Notes under the pieces: model-generated
Database searches by the model: none
Told to the model about the DNA's origin: nothing
Seen by the model: the letters and a program-made list of their open reading frames with translations, nothing else
DNA from: Peptoclostridium litorale DSM 5388
GTDB lineage: Bacteria > Bacillota > Clostridia > Peptostreptococcales > Peptostreptococcaceae
Length of the DNA stretch: 64,000 nucleotides
Assembly: GCF_900141635.1 (NCBI RefSeq)
Contig: NZ_FSRH01000001.1
Coordinates: 124,001-188,000, forward strand
Direction: 5' to 3'
Program-made: the position numbers and the translations under genes
In this document: in pieces, positions 1 to 8,679 of the stretch
Layout of the letters: each line of letters starts with the position of its first letter
Numbering within the stretch: the stretch's first letter is position 1

Positions 1-2
1 CT

Positions 3-1244
3 TTCGGGGGGATATTCCTCACGGCGCTTTTGTTTCCACTTTTGGGGTATGTCGCTCTCTCGAAAGGAAACGGGACATTTTATTCCATAGTGTGCAGGAT
101 ATCAAAACCTATGGCTCTTATATTTTGCGGAACCACAATGCTTGTGTTGGGTCCACTGTTTGTGATCCCGCGAATGAGCGCAGCTGCATGGGATGCATTT
201 GTACAGATATCAGGATTTGCAAATACATCATTTGTACCGGGATTCATATTCTCCATAATATATTATATTATAGTGTACTGGTTCATATCGAAACGATCAC
301 AGACAATAAACAAGATCGGGAAAATACTACTTCCTGTACTTCTCGTCTCTGTAAGCGCAATAATATCTAAGGGGATACTAAGTCCAATATCGCCAGTTCT
401 TCCTCCTGTATACAGTGAACCAGCTTTTGCTTATGGATTCAGGGAAGGGTATGCAACTCTTGAACTGCCGTGTGCGCTTGTATATGCGACCATAATAATA
501 TCCGAATTAAAGCACAGGGGATTAGAAGGCAAGAATCTGGAAAAGAATCTCTACATAGTGGGCATATTGGGGATAGGAATACTCTCGCTAGTTCATTTTG
601 GCCATATGGTCGTAGGCTCGCATGCCGCAGGAGTATATAAGGACCTTAAATACGCAAGCCTCTATGCAGCTGTAGTCGTAAATCTGTGGGGCCAGGCGGG
701 CGGTATAATATTCAACATAGCACTTTTATTCGCATCGTTTACTGCGGCAATAGGAATATCAGTATCAACGGCCAGCTATTTTGAAGAAATTACAAACTCG
801 AAGATATCATATGCTAAAGGTGCTGCGGGAACTCTTTTTGTAAGCATGCTCATAAGCAGCATGGGGCTTTCTGCAATAGTCGAGTTTATAACTCCCATGC
901 TCAATGTTGTATATCCTTCTGCCATAGTCATGACGCTTTACTATTCGCTTTTGGGCCAGATAGAATCAAAACCCGCTGTGTTTGCTTCATACAAATATGC
1001 ATTCACCGCTTCGTTTGCATGGGGAATAGTGGAAGGGATTCAAGGCTATATGAATATGTTTGGGGCACGTTCAAATATGCTGGATATGTTCATATCAAAA
1101 ATGCCGCTTTCAGAGTATGGGCTGGGATGGATATGCACGGCAGCAATTTTTGCAGCACTAGGATTTATAGCAAGAAACCTAAGGCAGGGCTCTCCGAAAT
1201 ATGCGTGTGGCGATATTCAAAAAGCACAGGCTCAATCGAAATAA
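3..1244 (+). CDS. brnQ: Branched-chain amino acid carrier BrnQ, N-terminus cut by window edge
   Basis: The frame is open from the window edge, so the N-terminus lies outside. The product belongs to the LIVCS family of cation-coupled carriers that import leucine, isoleucine and valine. About 413 residues are visible, almost all membrane segments; family members have roughly 430-450, so little is missing. Family-like stretches are VLGPLFVIPRM early and FTAAIGISVSTASYFEE in the middle. A TTG at 30 is not a credible start because the codons before it (FGGIFLTAL) continue the same membrane sequence. A terminator at 1278 ends the transcript. Uptake of branched-chain amino acids would fit an amino-acid fermenter. 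The family is confident; the preferred substrate is not. Confidence 0.85.
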   Translation, partial: FGGIFLTALLFPLLGYVALSKGNGTFYSIVCRISKPMALIFCGTTMLVLGPLFVIPRMSAAAWDAFVQISGFANTSFVPGFIFSIIYYIIVYWFISKRSQTINKIGKILLPVLLVSVSAIISKGILSPISPVLPPVYSEPAFAYGFREGYATLELPCALVYATIIISELKHRGLEGKNLEKNLYIVGILGIGILSLVHFGHMVVGSHAAGVYKDLKYASLYAAVVVNLWGQAGGIIFNIALLFASFTAAIGISVSTASYFEEITNSKISYAKGAAGTLFVSMLISSMGLSAIVEFITPMLNVVYPSAIVMTLYYSLLGQIESKPAVFASYKYAFTASFAWGIVEGIQGYMNMFGARSNMLDMFISKMPLSEYGLGWICTAAIFAALGFIARNLRQGSPKYACGDIQKAQAQSK

Positions 1245-1277
1245 AATATAAAAACGCCAAAATAACTCCTTGAAATG

Positions 1278-1309
1278 GGCCGTATGCTTTTATGTGTACG
1301 GCCTGTTTT
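1278..1309 (+). terminator. Rho-independent terminator of brnQ
   Basis: GGCCGTA at 1278-1284 pairs with TACGGCC at 1297-1303 and is followed by a T run. It sits 33 bases after the brnQ stop. Confidence 0.85.
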
Positions 1310-1418
1310 TATGAATCCATAATACCGATTCATTTATGAACGCATTAATGTTATCATATATATAATAACTGTTAGTATTACATATAATTTAGAAATAATA
1401 AAAATCAGGGGGCGGCAT

Positions 1419-2987
1419 ATGCATTCCAATTATTCTGACATTGAAAACAGCATGATTCAAAAAATAAGGCAGGTCAAAGACACTGGTGAGTTTGAAAACT
1501 GTATAATGTATAGTGTTTCATCTTATGATGAAAATTCAAATAAAAAGGGTTTATTTAAATTTGGCTCACAGGCAGTACAGCTCGAGGAGTATATTAAAAC
1601 GACTGAAGAAAAAATACTGTTTGACTTTGGTGTAAGTAATTATGACAGAGAAATGGTCTACAGGGAATTTTCATTAAGCTGTTCTTCTGTAATTAGAATC
1701 GGCTTTCAGATGGATATCTTTGGAGGCCGAATGGAATATGTCGAAATGCTATACACCGATGACATTGAAAAATGTAAAACTGAATTTGTAAAATTCTTAA
1801 CTTTCCAATACGACAACCTTTTAAAATCACATATGGAGATTGATACTGTAAACCTTGAAGGTGAAGAGGTTGTTTTGGATATGAGTTTTGAGCAAGTTGA
1901 AACGCTTCAAAAAATCACATATTCGCTTTATAAAAACACATCATCAGAGACAGAACTTTTGATACTGTCTGCACTCAGCAGGCATATGAAAAACTTGATA
2001 AAGGAACATACAATAGAAAGCCAATTGTCCTCAAACTTCGAATCCGTAAATTCGAAGCTGCAGCTTCGAATAAATCCTCTTTTCTTTTACCATTTGCTCC
2101 AGAAGCTGGAATACTTCAGATTCGTATCTATGATAGACAAAAAAGATGAAAGCCTCGAGAAGATATACAAACTGCTTAACAAAGCGGGGGATGGGAAAAA
2201 GGATGCAATAAAATATTTTGTAAGCTACAAGACGTACAGGAATGGCGCAGATGAATATATAAGACAAAAGTGCATTGAGCTTATGAAAGTGGACCTTCAA
2301 AAATGCATTGATTTCAAGCGGATACTGGTTTACATGCGGATAGCATGTAAAAATCCCGAAAACATGGTGATATTTATAGATGAATCCATAGGAGAGGTTT
2401 CATTTGCCCAAAGCACTTCTGAAAAAACCAGCATTGCACTTTTTAAATCATATAAAAATTCAAATAAACCAATACCGGTAAGCGATGTATACGCAAAGGA
2501 CGACAGTCTTATAATAAGAGTATCTGGAAAACAAGGTGGGAGTATTAGTATTGGAATAGGACCCGACATAAAATTCTATAAAAACTATATAGAAAACCAA
2601 AGTGAGTTCTTTTTCTACCTTCTTGACTTCACATCAAAATGTCTCGAATATGAGAAGGTAAGATTTGAGCTTTCAAAAAGCCAAAAGAAAGTCCTTGTGG
2701 AGTACATGGATGGAGAAAGCACAAAAGAAGTCTCCGGAAAAGCGAAAAAAGTCGGGTATGAAAGACCAGATGACCAAATACTGTATATAATAAGCTTTTT
2801 AATAAAAGAAAGCCCGGTTAAAAATAGTATGTATAAAGAAGTACTTGACTATTTAGAAAAGCGGTACAGTATTGCATCTATAGACACTTCTGATGCGGAT
2901 ATGCTAAGAGAGGTGTACGAATACATAGCAATCCGATACTATGCTGAAATAAGGGATGGCAGAGTTGAGATATCAATTTTAAATTAA
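1419..2987 (+). CDS. Unrecognised 522-residue protein
   Basis: I do not recognise a family. The ATG follows a purine-rich ribosome site (GGGGGCGG). The protein is soluble-looking, with no signal peptide or membrane segment. The N-terminal 200 residues are mixed alpha/beta. Residues about 200-260 contain a helical stretch (LRINPLFFYHLLQKLEYF) that loosely recalls the HisKA_7TM/LytS-type His-box region of sensor kinases, but the diagnostic histidine context and an ATPase domain are not evident. The C-terminal 100 residues are predicted mostly helical and could include a helix-turn-helix (KSQKKVLVEYMDGESTKEV). It is a single gene between terminators at 1278 and 3020. A regulatory role is only a guess. 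Confidence 0.75.
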   Translation: MHSNYSDIENSMIQKIRQVKDTGEFENCIMYSVSSYDENSNKKGLFKFGSQAVQLEEYIKTTEEKILFDFGVSNYDREMVYREFSLSCSSVIRIGFQMDIFGGRMEYVEMLYTDDIEKCKTEFVKFLTFQYDNLLKSHMEIDTVNLEGEEVVLDMSFEQVETLQKITYSLYKNTSSETELLILSALSRHMKNLIKEHTIESQLSSNFESVNSKLQLRINPLFFYHLLQKLEYFRFVSMIDKKDESLEKIYKLLNKAGDGKKDAIKYFVSYKTYRNGADEYIRQKCIELMKVDLQKCIDFKRILVYMRIACKNPENMVIFIDESIGEVSFAQSTSEKTSIALFKSYKNSNKPIPVSDVYAKDDSLIIRVSGKQGGSISIGIGPDIKFYKNYIENQSEFFFYLLDFTSKCLEYEKVRFELSKSQKKVLVEYMDGESTKEVSGKAKKVGYERPDDQILYIISFLIKESPVKNSMYKEVLDYLEKRYSIASIDTSDADMLREVYEYIAIRYYAEIRDGRVEISILN

Positions 2988-3019
2988 AAAACAAAACCGA
3001 CAGCCTGTTTTAGAAATAT

Positions 3020-3050
3020 AAAAAGCCCGAATTTAAACAGCGGGCTTTTT
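3020..3050. terminator. Bidirectional terminator between convergent genes
   Basis: AAAAGCCCG at 3021-3029 pairs with CGGGCTTTT at 3041-3049, with A and T runs on the two sides. It separates the unknown gene ending at 2987 from the leftward Spo0E/MEDS gene, whose stop codon overlaps the right arm. Confidence 0.85.
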
Positions 3051-3780
3051 ATATGATTTTTCTTATTTCGTATTCACTGAGCAGATGTGTATGCGTTGAG
3101 AAAGAATCCTCTATTATATCATTATCTATAATCAATCCATCGTTAATGTAATCGTATAAGTCGTAAATACATAGTATTGAAACATTTGAACCTCCAACTG
3201 CATGTGAAAGCGAAGACTCAAATTTCAAAAAATCATTTTTGGAAGTCTTTTTTATTGCATATGAAGGTTGGCCTATCCATCTTATTCCAGTGTATCCCTT
3301 TTGAACAGCATTTATTCCAAATTTGCTCACCTGTTCTCTTAATACATCGCGCCCTTCTTTTGAATTGAGCATTATAAGCTTTTCCACAGGATAAAACTGT
3401 ACTCTTTCATCGTCTATGCCGCTTCTGTTAAGCATTCCTTTGAGATTTTTAAATACCTTCTCATCCATTGATACATAAACAATCTCACCCTGCTGGATGC
3501 CCTTTATTATATAACTGCACATATTCATTGTAAGATGTACCTCGCCATAGTAGTAAAATGAGAGGTGGCACCCTTTTACATCGGTTATTGCATCGTTTAA
3601 TTTTGATATCCTAGATTTGCAATGGATACATTCGTTCACATACTTATCTATTTCTCTGCTAAGCTTCATTATCTGAGAATTAGAAAAATCAGCTTTTTTT
3701 TCATATATCAAATGATCCAAATTCAATTTCATCTTTTCGATTTTATCTTTAAGGCTGCATTTTGTACACATGTACTTCAT
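3049..3780 (-). CDS. Spo0E-like domain fused to a MEDS (DcmR sensory) domain
   Basis: A 243-residue fusion. Residues about 5-45 form a helical hairpin like the Spo0E family of aspartyl-phosphate phosphatases that remove phosphate from Spo0A; the key motif appears as LSREID (family SQELD). CxxC pairs flank this hairpin (CTKC near residue 5, CIHC near 55), suggesting a metal clasp. From about residue 70 to the end the sequence resembles the MEDS domain (YYYGEVHLTMNMCSYIIKGIQQGE, then VYVSMDEKVFKNLKGML), known from DcmR-type sensors. An upstream in-frame GTG at 3810 is less likely because AAGGGGAG is spaced correctly for the ATG at 3780. Inferred role: linking a sensed signal to sporulation phosphorelay output. 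Confidence 0.75.
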   Translation of the reverse strand: MKYMCTKCSLKDKIEKMKLNLDHLIYEKKADFSNSQIMKLSREIDKYVNECIHCKSRISKLNDAITDVKGCHLSFYYYGEVHLTMNMCSYIIKGIQQGEIVYVSMDEKVFKNLKGMLNRSGIDDERVQFYPVEKLIMLNSKEGRDVLREQVSKFGINAVQKGYTGIRWIGQPSYAIKKTSKNDFLKFESSLSHAVGGSNVSILCIYDLYDYINDGLIIDNDIIEDSFSTHTHLLSEYEIRKII

Positions 3781-4170
3781 GTGAATCTCCCCTTTCCAGG
3801 CAATCCGCACTTCGAAAACAGATAAAGGGCTAATACCTGTGTATATTATATATTACCAATTTTATCTATTACATTCAATAATTTTTGAAAATTCCGTAAA
3901 AAAAATTTTAAAAATCAATTATACATGTGAATGAAATATTTTTTTATCCGTTTTTTTCGACAAGTAGATTTGAGAGTGTATACGTTTAACAAGCTCCTTT
4001 ATTTTTGTCTTTGTAATGAAATGCTGTTGATTAATATGCTCACATTTCCAAGCTGTATATGATTCAAATATACACAATAGGGTATTTTTTCAGTATAAAG
4101 AAAAAGCCAGTCCAATCATATATATATTAGTGGTCTAATATGCTAATTTTTTCAAATTGGAGGAATTAAA
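3781..4170. other. Intergenic AT-rich region, divergent promoters expected
   Basis: This 390-base gap lies between the leftward Spo0E/MEDS gene and a rightward small gene, so it should carry promoters for both. It is strongly AT-rich with several A and T tracts. I could not fix a convincing -35/-10 pair, and I see no reading frame with a ribosome site, no RNA gene and no repeat. Confidence 0.4.
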
Positions 4171-4362
4171 ATGAAAATAGTAGACAAAAAAAATTATGAT
4201 ATCCAAATGTTTTTGAAGATCCAGGAAGCTACAGTCATTTTAGGGGCGGCAATAAGAAGGAAAGAAGAACTCGAAAAAAAAATGGGTCTTAACGAAGAGG
4301 AAGTCACGGAAAAAGAGACTTTGAAAAGTATTATAAGTGAAATTGAAAAGATTCTCCAGTAA
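4171..4362 (+). CDS. Small 63-residue helical protein of unknown function
   Basis: The ATG is preceded by TTGGAGGAATTAAA, a good ribosome site, which supports a real gene despite its size. The protein is charged and predicted to be two helices (KIQEATVILGAAIRRKEELE, then EKETLKSIISEIEKIL). Size and helical character are like Spo0E-family proteins, but the SQELD motif is absent, so I do not assign it there. It is monocistronic and followed by an inverted repeat at 4391-4433. Confidence 0.6.
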   Translation: MKIVDKKNYDIQMFLKIQEATVILGAAIRRKEELEKKMGLNEEEVTEKETLKSIISEIEKILQ

Positions 4363-4390
4363 TATATGCAGTAGATCAATTCTAAATAAT

Positions 4391-4433
4391 CAAATGACAA
4401 TTTGCCTGTAAATAGTACATATATTGTCATTTG
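4391..4433 (+). terminator. Inverted repeat, possible terminator of the small gene
   Basis: CAAATGACAA at 4391-4400 pairs with TTGTCATTTG at 4424-4433 around a 23-base AT-rich loop. There is no clean T run, so termination is plausible rather than certain. Confidence 0.4.
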
Positions 4434-4469
4434 ATATTATATGGCAAAAGAGGGTCTGATTGAGAATGC

Positions 4470-4994
4470 TTAGTATAGTATTTCATAAATCGGACCCTCG
4501 TCTGTCAACGTGCTCTTTACCAGGTTGAACTCTTCAAGTTTAAAATGGATGGGTTTGATTTTTGTGTGCAGTATTTTATTGATGTTTGCTTCGCTTAGGT
4601 TCACTTTTCTGGCTATTGTCATATGTGGATAAAATTTCTTTTTCTCCCTTTCGAATCCCATTCTTTCGAATTTATCCTCAATCTCATTCACTGCTAGTTC
4701 GAGTCTTTCGACATCTCCGGCAAGATCTATAAAAAGTATTAATCGTCCTCTTCTTTTAAACCACGATATGCCATCTAGCTTGAATTCAATATCCAAGTGC
4801 CTATAGTTCTCCAGTATGCTTACCAGCTTCGGAATATCTGACTCGTCTGTTTCTCCCAAGAACTTAATTGTCATGTGAATATTTCTTGGTTTTGCATAAT
4901 TTCCTTTGATTCCTTTTGAAATAAGATTATTTTGAACAGAGTAGATATAGTATAGTATTTCTTCTGGCGGGCAGGCAGCTATAAAAAGTCTCAT
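4470..4994 (-). CDS. thpR: RNA 2',3'-cyclic phosphodiesterase (ThpR/LigT)
   Basis: The 174-residue product has the two HxTx motifs that define the 2H phosphoesterase superfamily: HMTIKFLG near residue 43 and HMTIAR near residue 125. Family members open 2',3'-cyclic phosphates on RNA ends, and the family was first found as an RNA 2'-5' ligase. Length matches the usual 175-190. The start at 4994 is chosen because AGGAGGAGAGCC lies directly before that ATG; the longer frame to 5039 has no such site. It lies downstream of acp-fabF on the same strand with a gap of 116 bases, and no functional link to them is evident. The cellular substrate is unknown. Confidence 0.9.
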   Translation of the reverse strand: MRLFIAACPPEEILYYIYSVQNNLISKGIKGNYAKPRNIHMTIKFLGETDESDIPKLVSILENYRHLDIEFKLDGISWFKRRGRLILFIDLAGDVERLELAVNEIEDKFERMGFEREKKKFYPHMTIARKVNLSEANINKILHTKIKPIHFKLEEFNLVKSTLTDEGPIYEILY

Positions 4995-5110
4995 GGCTCT
5001 CCTCCTTTCTTTTAATATAAATTGTTTTCCGTGGGTCAATATGAATATTATATATTTACCGCACCCGCCAAAATCGAATCACAAAATGGCTGCCATTTAT
5101 GGCGCCTATA

Positions 5111-6343
5111 TTACCATTTTTTAAATATCACGGAAGCATTATGGCCTCCAAATCCAAATGAATTTGATAAAGTGTATTGGACGTCTAAGCTGCGACCTTC
5201 ACTTACTGTATAGTCAAGGTCACATTCGCCGTCTTTGACCTTATAGCCTGTTGTCCCGTGAATATAATTTTCTTCAAGCGCTTTGATGCACGATATGGCC
5301 TCAACTGCCCCTGAGGCTCCCAGCAAATGCCCTATCATGGATTTAGTTGAGCTTATGGGGATTTTATATGCATGTTCTTTAAAAACCGTTTTAACAGCTT
5401 GAGTTTCGAATTTGTCATTGTAATGTGTTGAAGTTCCATGCGCATTGATATAGGATATGTCTTTTGGCTCTATCCCTGCATTTTCAATTGCCAGATTCAT
5501 AGCTCTTGCTGCACCTTCGCCTTCTGGTGCTGGGGATGTCAGATGATATGCATCACTTGTAAATCCGTATCCAGCAAGCTCGCAATATATTCTAGCCCCT
5601 CTTTTTAGGGCATGTTCAAGTTCTTCCAATATTAAAATTCCAGCACCTTCCCCTATTACAAAACCATCTCTTTCCATGTCGAAAGGAATAGATGCGCGGC
5701 TGATGTCATTTTTTAATGACAGTGCATTGAGGTTTGTAAAGCCTGCTATCATAAGAGGTGTTATGCATGCTTCGCTTGCCCCTGATATCATTATGTCGGC
5801 ATCTTCGTACTGGATGGCTCTGAAAGCCTCTCCTATGGAATTTGTTCCTGCTGCACATGCTGTAACTACTGTATTTGAAATCCCCTTGGCTTCAAACTCT
5901 ATTGATATATTACCGCTCAAAATATTTGGCAAAGACTTAGGGATTAGTAGTGGGGAAACCATATTCATACCACCATTTAACAGCTTCTGGGTTTCCTCTA
6001 CAATGGTTATAATTCCACCTACGCCATTGCCCATGGATACTCCGAGTCTATTCTTGTCTATATCGGCTTTATCGAGCCCTGCATTACAATAAGCTTCTCT
6101 TGCAGCAACAACTCCAATCTGTGAAAAGCGGTCCAGTCTGTTTGCCTGCTTCCTGCTGAAAAAATCCATTGGGTCGAATCCCTTTATTTCAGCAGCTATT
6201 TTTACTTTGGAATTTTCTGTGTTAAATGATTTTATATAATCTATTCCACACATGCCGCTTTTAGCATTACTCCAAAAATCACTCACAGTATTGCCTATGG
6301 GTGTAATGGCTCCAATGCCTGTGACTACAACTCTTTTTTTCAT
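5111..6343 (-). CDS. fabF: Beta-ketoacyl-ACP synthase II-type (FabF) in the biotin locus
   Basis: The 410-residue product condenses acyl-ACP with malonyl-ACP. The catalytic Cys is residue 163 (VTACAAGTNS), and the two catalytic His lie in NAHGTSTHYND and KSMIGHLLGASGAVE. The length equals standard FabF. It lies nine bases after acp, in one leftward transcript that starts at the BirA-type operator (6651-6683). That context argues for a role in making the pimeloyl chain of biotin by elongation rather than only bulk fatty acid synthesis. The ATG at 6343 is preferred over a GTG at 6352, which is part of the AGGTGG ribosome site. Enzyme class is seen; the biotin-dedicated role is inferred from regulation and position. 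Confidence 0.93.
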   Translation of the reverse strand: MKKRVVVTGIGAITPIGNTVSDFWSNAKSGMCGIDYIKSFNTENSKVKIAAEIKGFDPMDFFSRKQANRLDRFSQIGVVAAREAYCNAGLDKADIDKNRLGVSMGNGVGGIITIVEETQKLLNGGMNMVSPLLIPKSLPNILSGNISIEFEAKGISNTVVTACAAGTNSIGEAFRAIQYEDADIMISGASEACITPLMIAGFTNLNALSLKNDISRASIPFDMERDGFVIGEGAGILILEELEHALKRGARIYCELAGYGFTSDAYHLTSPAPEGEGAARAMNLAIENAGIEPKDISYINAHGTSTHYNDKFETQAVKTVFKEHAYKIPISSTKSMIGHLLGASGAVEAISCIKALEENYIHGTTGYKVKDGECDLDYTVSEGRSLDVQYTLSNSFGFGGHNASVIFKKW

Positions 6344-6352
6344 AATATCCAC

Positions 6353-6586
6353 CTATTTGTTGATTCTGATTTCAATACTGTCGGCTATGTCTTTAACTGT
6401 TTTGAATTCTGCAATTTCTTCATTTTCAATCTCGATTTTGTATTCATTTTCTAAGGCAATTATAATTTGAGACATGTCCAGAGAATCGGCATCCAAATCG
6501 TTGTATATATCGCACCCTTGCAAGATTTCATCTTCAGGAATTCCCATAATATCCATTATAGTTCTTTTTATGCTTTCAAATACCAT
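6353..6586 (-). CDS. acpP: Acyl carrier protein in the biotin locus
   Basis: A 77-residue acidic helical protein with the phosphopantetheine attachment motif DADSL, the serine being residue 35. It carries growing acyl chains as thioesters. The GGAGG at 6595-6599 is best spaced for the ATG at 6586; an ATG at 6592 would be too close. It is the first gene of the leftward acp-fabF transcript and is driven from the promoter that overlaps the BirA-type operator. The unusual Cys-containing DEILQGCDIYND segment before the motif distinguishes it from textbook AcpP. It may be a second, pathway-specific ACP; whether the genome holds another acpP cannot be seen here. Confidence 0.9.
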   Translation of the reverse strand: MVFESIKRTIMDIMGIPEDEILQGCDIYNDLDADSLDMSQIIIALENEYKIEIENEEIAEFKTVKDIADSIEIRINK

Positions 6587-6629
6587 AATCATAACCTCCG
6601 CTGTTTTAATAATAATATTATTATTTACT

Positions 6630-6657
6630 ATTATATATAAATTTTCGGTATTGTAAA
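6630..6657 (-). promoter_or_regulatory. Promoter of acp-fabF
   Basis: On the minus strand TTTACA (6652-6657) and TATAAT (6630-6635) are separated by 16 bases. The -35 box lies within the left half of the BirA-type operator. Confidence 0.75.
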
Positions 6658-6683
6658 CCTTGCTTATGTGTTGCGGTTGACAA
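6651..6683. promoter_or_regulatory. BirA-type biotin operator
   Basis: TTGTAAACC (6651-6659), a 15-base spacer, then GGTTGACAA (6675-6683). This matches the known BirA operator pattern TTGTAAACC-N14-16-GGTTTACAA with one mismatch. It lies between acp-fabF and bioF-bioH-bioC and overlaps the -35 boxes of both divergent promoters, so biotinoyl-AMP-bound BirA would repress both transcripts. Confidence 0.85.
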
Positions 6684-6703
6684 ATGCGTATTAGTAGTAT
6701 ACT
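6677..6703 (+). promoter_or_regulatory. Promoter of bioF-bioH-bioC
   Basis: TTGACA (6677-6682) and TATACT (6698-6703) are separated by 15 bases, slightly short. The -35 box lies within the right half of the BirA-type operator. Confidence 0.65.
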
Positions 6704-6749
6704 TTTTATATATATAGAAACTATTCTAAAAATTTTAGGAGAATGAATT

Positions 6750-7922
6750 ATGACAAATATTCATCAAATGATGTCTGCATTAAAAGAAAAAGGTTTGTAT
6801 AGAGAAGACTTTAAACACCTCAGCTCCGAGCAAGCTCACAAAGTTGAAATGGAAGGAAAAGAGACCATACTGCTTGGCTCGAACAACTATTTGGGCCTTT
6901 GCAGTGACATCAGGCTCAAAGAAGCTGCTATTGACGCAACAGTTAAATACGGTGTGGGCTCAGGGGGCTCTAGGCTTACTACCGGTTCTTATGATTTGCA
7001 TAGGGCGCTAGAAAGAAAAATTGCTGACTTTAAAGGCACGCAGGCAAGCTTGATTTTTAATACAGGGTACATGGCGAATGTTGGAGTAATATCATCTCTT
7101 TGCGATAGGAAATGGGCTATTTTTTCAGATAAAAATAATCACGCAAGCATAGTTGACGGCTGCCTGCTAAACGGGTCGAGGCTCGTCAGATATAAACACT
7201 GCGATATGGGTGATCTTGAGAGGAAAATTATAGAGCATAGAGGAAGCAGTAATTTGATAGTGACTGACGGAGTGTTCAGCATGGATGGGGATGTGGCCCC
7301 ATTAGACTGTATTGTTAAACTGGCTAAAAAATATGGAGCAATCACAATGGTGGATGACGCCCATGGGGTAGGGGTTCTAGGAGAAAAGGGCTCTGGAACG
7401 GTTTCGCATTTCAGGGTGGATGATGAAATAGACATACAAATGGGAACCTTGAGCAAAGCCATAGGTTCAATTGGCGGATATGTTGCCGGAAAGCAGTGCT
7501 TTATTGACTATTTCAGAAATTTTGCAAGAAGCTTTATCTATTCAACATCACTTCCGCCTGCATCTATTGCCGCCTCACTTAAGGCAATTGAAATCATAGA
7601 AAACGAAGATAGCAAAAGAGTGCATCTTTTAAAAATGGCCAATGGGTTTAAAAACAAGCTAACAGATGCAGGTTTTATAGTGTCCGATACAATTACGCCA
7701 ATAATTCCAGTAATCATAGGAGATGCCCAAAAGGCAGTTGAAATAAGCAAAAGCCTACTGCAAGAAGGCATTTTTATACCTGCTATAAGACCGCCTACGG
7801 TGTCCAATGGAACCAGCAGGCTTAGGCTTTCGCTAATGGCAACACATACTGACTATGAACTTGAATACGTATTTGATAAGCTTGTATTCCACGCAAAAAG
7901 GCTAGGAGTCATTGAGGGTTGA
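6750..7922 (+). CDS. bioF: 8-amino-7-oxononanoate synthase (BioF)
   Basis: A 390-residue PLP enzyme of the alpha-oxoamine synthase family. Lys236 in MGTLSKAIGSIGG is the Schiff-base lysine, VDDAHGVGVLG holds the cofactor-ring Asp, and SNNYLGL and GSGGSRLTTG are family motifs. BioF condenses pimeloyl-thioester with alanine to give 8-amino-7-oxononanoate. The close relative glycine C-acetyltransferase (Kbl) looks similar by sequence. The choice of BioF rests on the BirA-type operator upstream and on bioH and bioC starting within four bases and by overlap downstream. The start follows TTTTAGGAGAATGAATT. bioA, bioD and bioB are not in the window. Confidence 0.9.
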   Translation: MTNIHQMMSALKEKGLYREDFKHLSSEQAHKVEMEGKETILLGSNNYLGLCSDIRLKEAAIDATVKYGVGSGGSRLTTGSYDLHRALERKIADFKGTQASLIFNTGYMANVGVISSLCDRKWAIFSDKNNHASIVDGCLLNGSRLVRYKHCDMGDLERKIIEHRGSSNLIVTDGVFSMDGDVAPLDCIVKLAKKYGAITMVDDAHGVGVLGEKGSGTVSHFRVDDEIDIQMGTLSKAIGSIGGYVAGKQCFIDYFRNFARSFIYSTSLPPASIAASLKAIEIIENEDSKRVHLLKMANGFKNKLTDAGFIVSDTITPIIPVIIGDAQKAVEISKSLLQEGIFIPAIRPPTVSNGTSRLRLSLMATHTDYELEYVFDKLVFHAKRLGVIEG

Positions 7923-7926
7923 TATT

Positions 7927-8679
7927 ATGAAAAAACACTTGCTAATACTTTCAGGCTGGGCAATTCAACCATCTGCATGGAAACCCCTTTTCGATCTGCT
8001 TGAACAAGATTATGAACTTAGCTTAGTGGATTGGAATGACGTGGACACACTAGATGGCTTTAATCAAAAAGCCACTAGAGTGATACAGAAAAAAGGTATG
8101 GACAGATTTTCGGTAATAGGCTGGTCTTTGGGTTCCCTGTCGGCAATAAATATTGCCGCCGGCAATCTCTTTGGAATTGAAAATATTGTTTTAATTAGCG
8201 GGACAGGCAAGTTTACTCAGGAAAATAGTGAAAGCTACAATTGTGGGTGGGACGAGAAAATTGTAAATAAGATGATTTGCTCATTAGAAAAAAACATAAA
8301 TCACACACTTAGCAGTTTTTATAAAAAGATGTTTAGTCAAAGTGAAATAAAAAAGGGCTATCATGACTGTTTTCTTAATGAAGTGGTTCCACTGACTGAA
8401 TTTGATTCAGTGCGTTCACTGGTATTGGGTTTGGAATATCTTATTAAATCTGACTTTAGAGAAAAAATCAACTGCATAGATATACCGGCTTTATTAATAC
8501 ATGGATGTGATGATTTGATATGTCCCGTAATCGCCTCAGTTTACATTCACAGTCATTTAAAAAAATCTGAATTAATAGTATTTAAAGAGACGGGGCACAT
8601 GCCATTTTACACCAATCCGCAGAGGTGTTATGAGGCTATTAATAGTTTTTTAAATATAGGTATGGGGGAAGTATTATGA
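7927..8679 (+). CDS. bioH: Pimeloyl-ACP methyl ester esterase (BioH-like alpha/beta hydrolase)
   Basis: The 250-residue alpha/beta hydrolase has nucleophile Ser67 in GWSLGS (BioH-like GWSLGG), an Asp in HGCDDLICP and a His in ETGHMPFY. BioH removes the methyl group from pimeloyl-ACP methyl ester, ending chain elongation. Sequence alone could fit other small esterases, but the gene lies between bioF (four-base gap) and bioC (ATGA overlap). The ATG at 7927 has GAGGG eight bases upstream; the TTG at 7912 lies inside bioF. Non-orthologous esterases can fill the BioH step in other bacteria, so substrate is an inference from context. Confidence 0.85.
   Translation: MKKHLLILSGWAIQPSAWKPLFDLLEQDYELSLVDWNDVDTLDGFNQKATRVIQKKGMDRFSVIGWSLGSLSAINIAAGNLFGIENIVLISGTGKFTQENSESYNCGWDEKIVNKMICSLEKNINHTLSSFYKKMFSQSEIKKGYHDCFLNEVVPLTEFDSVRSLVLGLEYLIKSDFREKINCIDIPALLIHGCDDLICPVIASVYIHSHLKKSELIVFKETGHMPFYTNPQRCYEAINSFLNIGMGEVL

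Noticed and set aside
6750-7922. Glycine C-acetyltransferase (Kbl) instead of BioF
   Set aside because: No threonine dehydrogenase is near, and the gene lies in a BirA-controlled operon with bioH and bioC.
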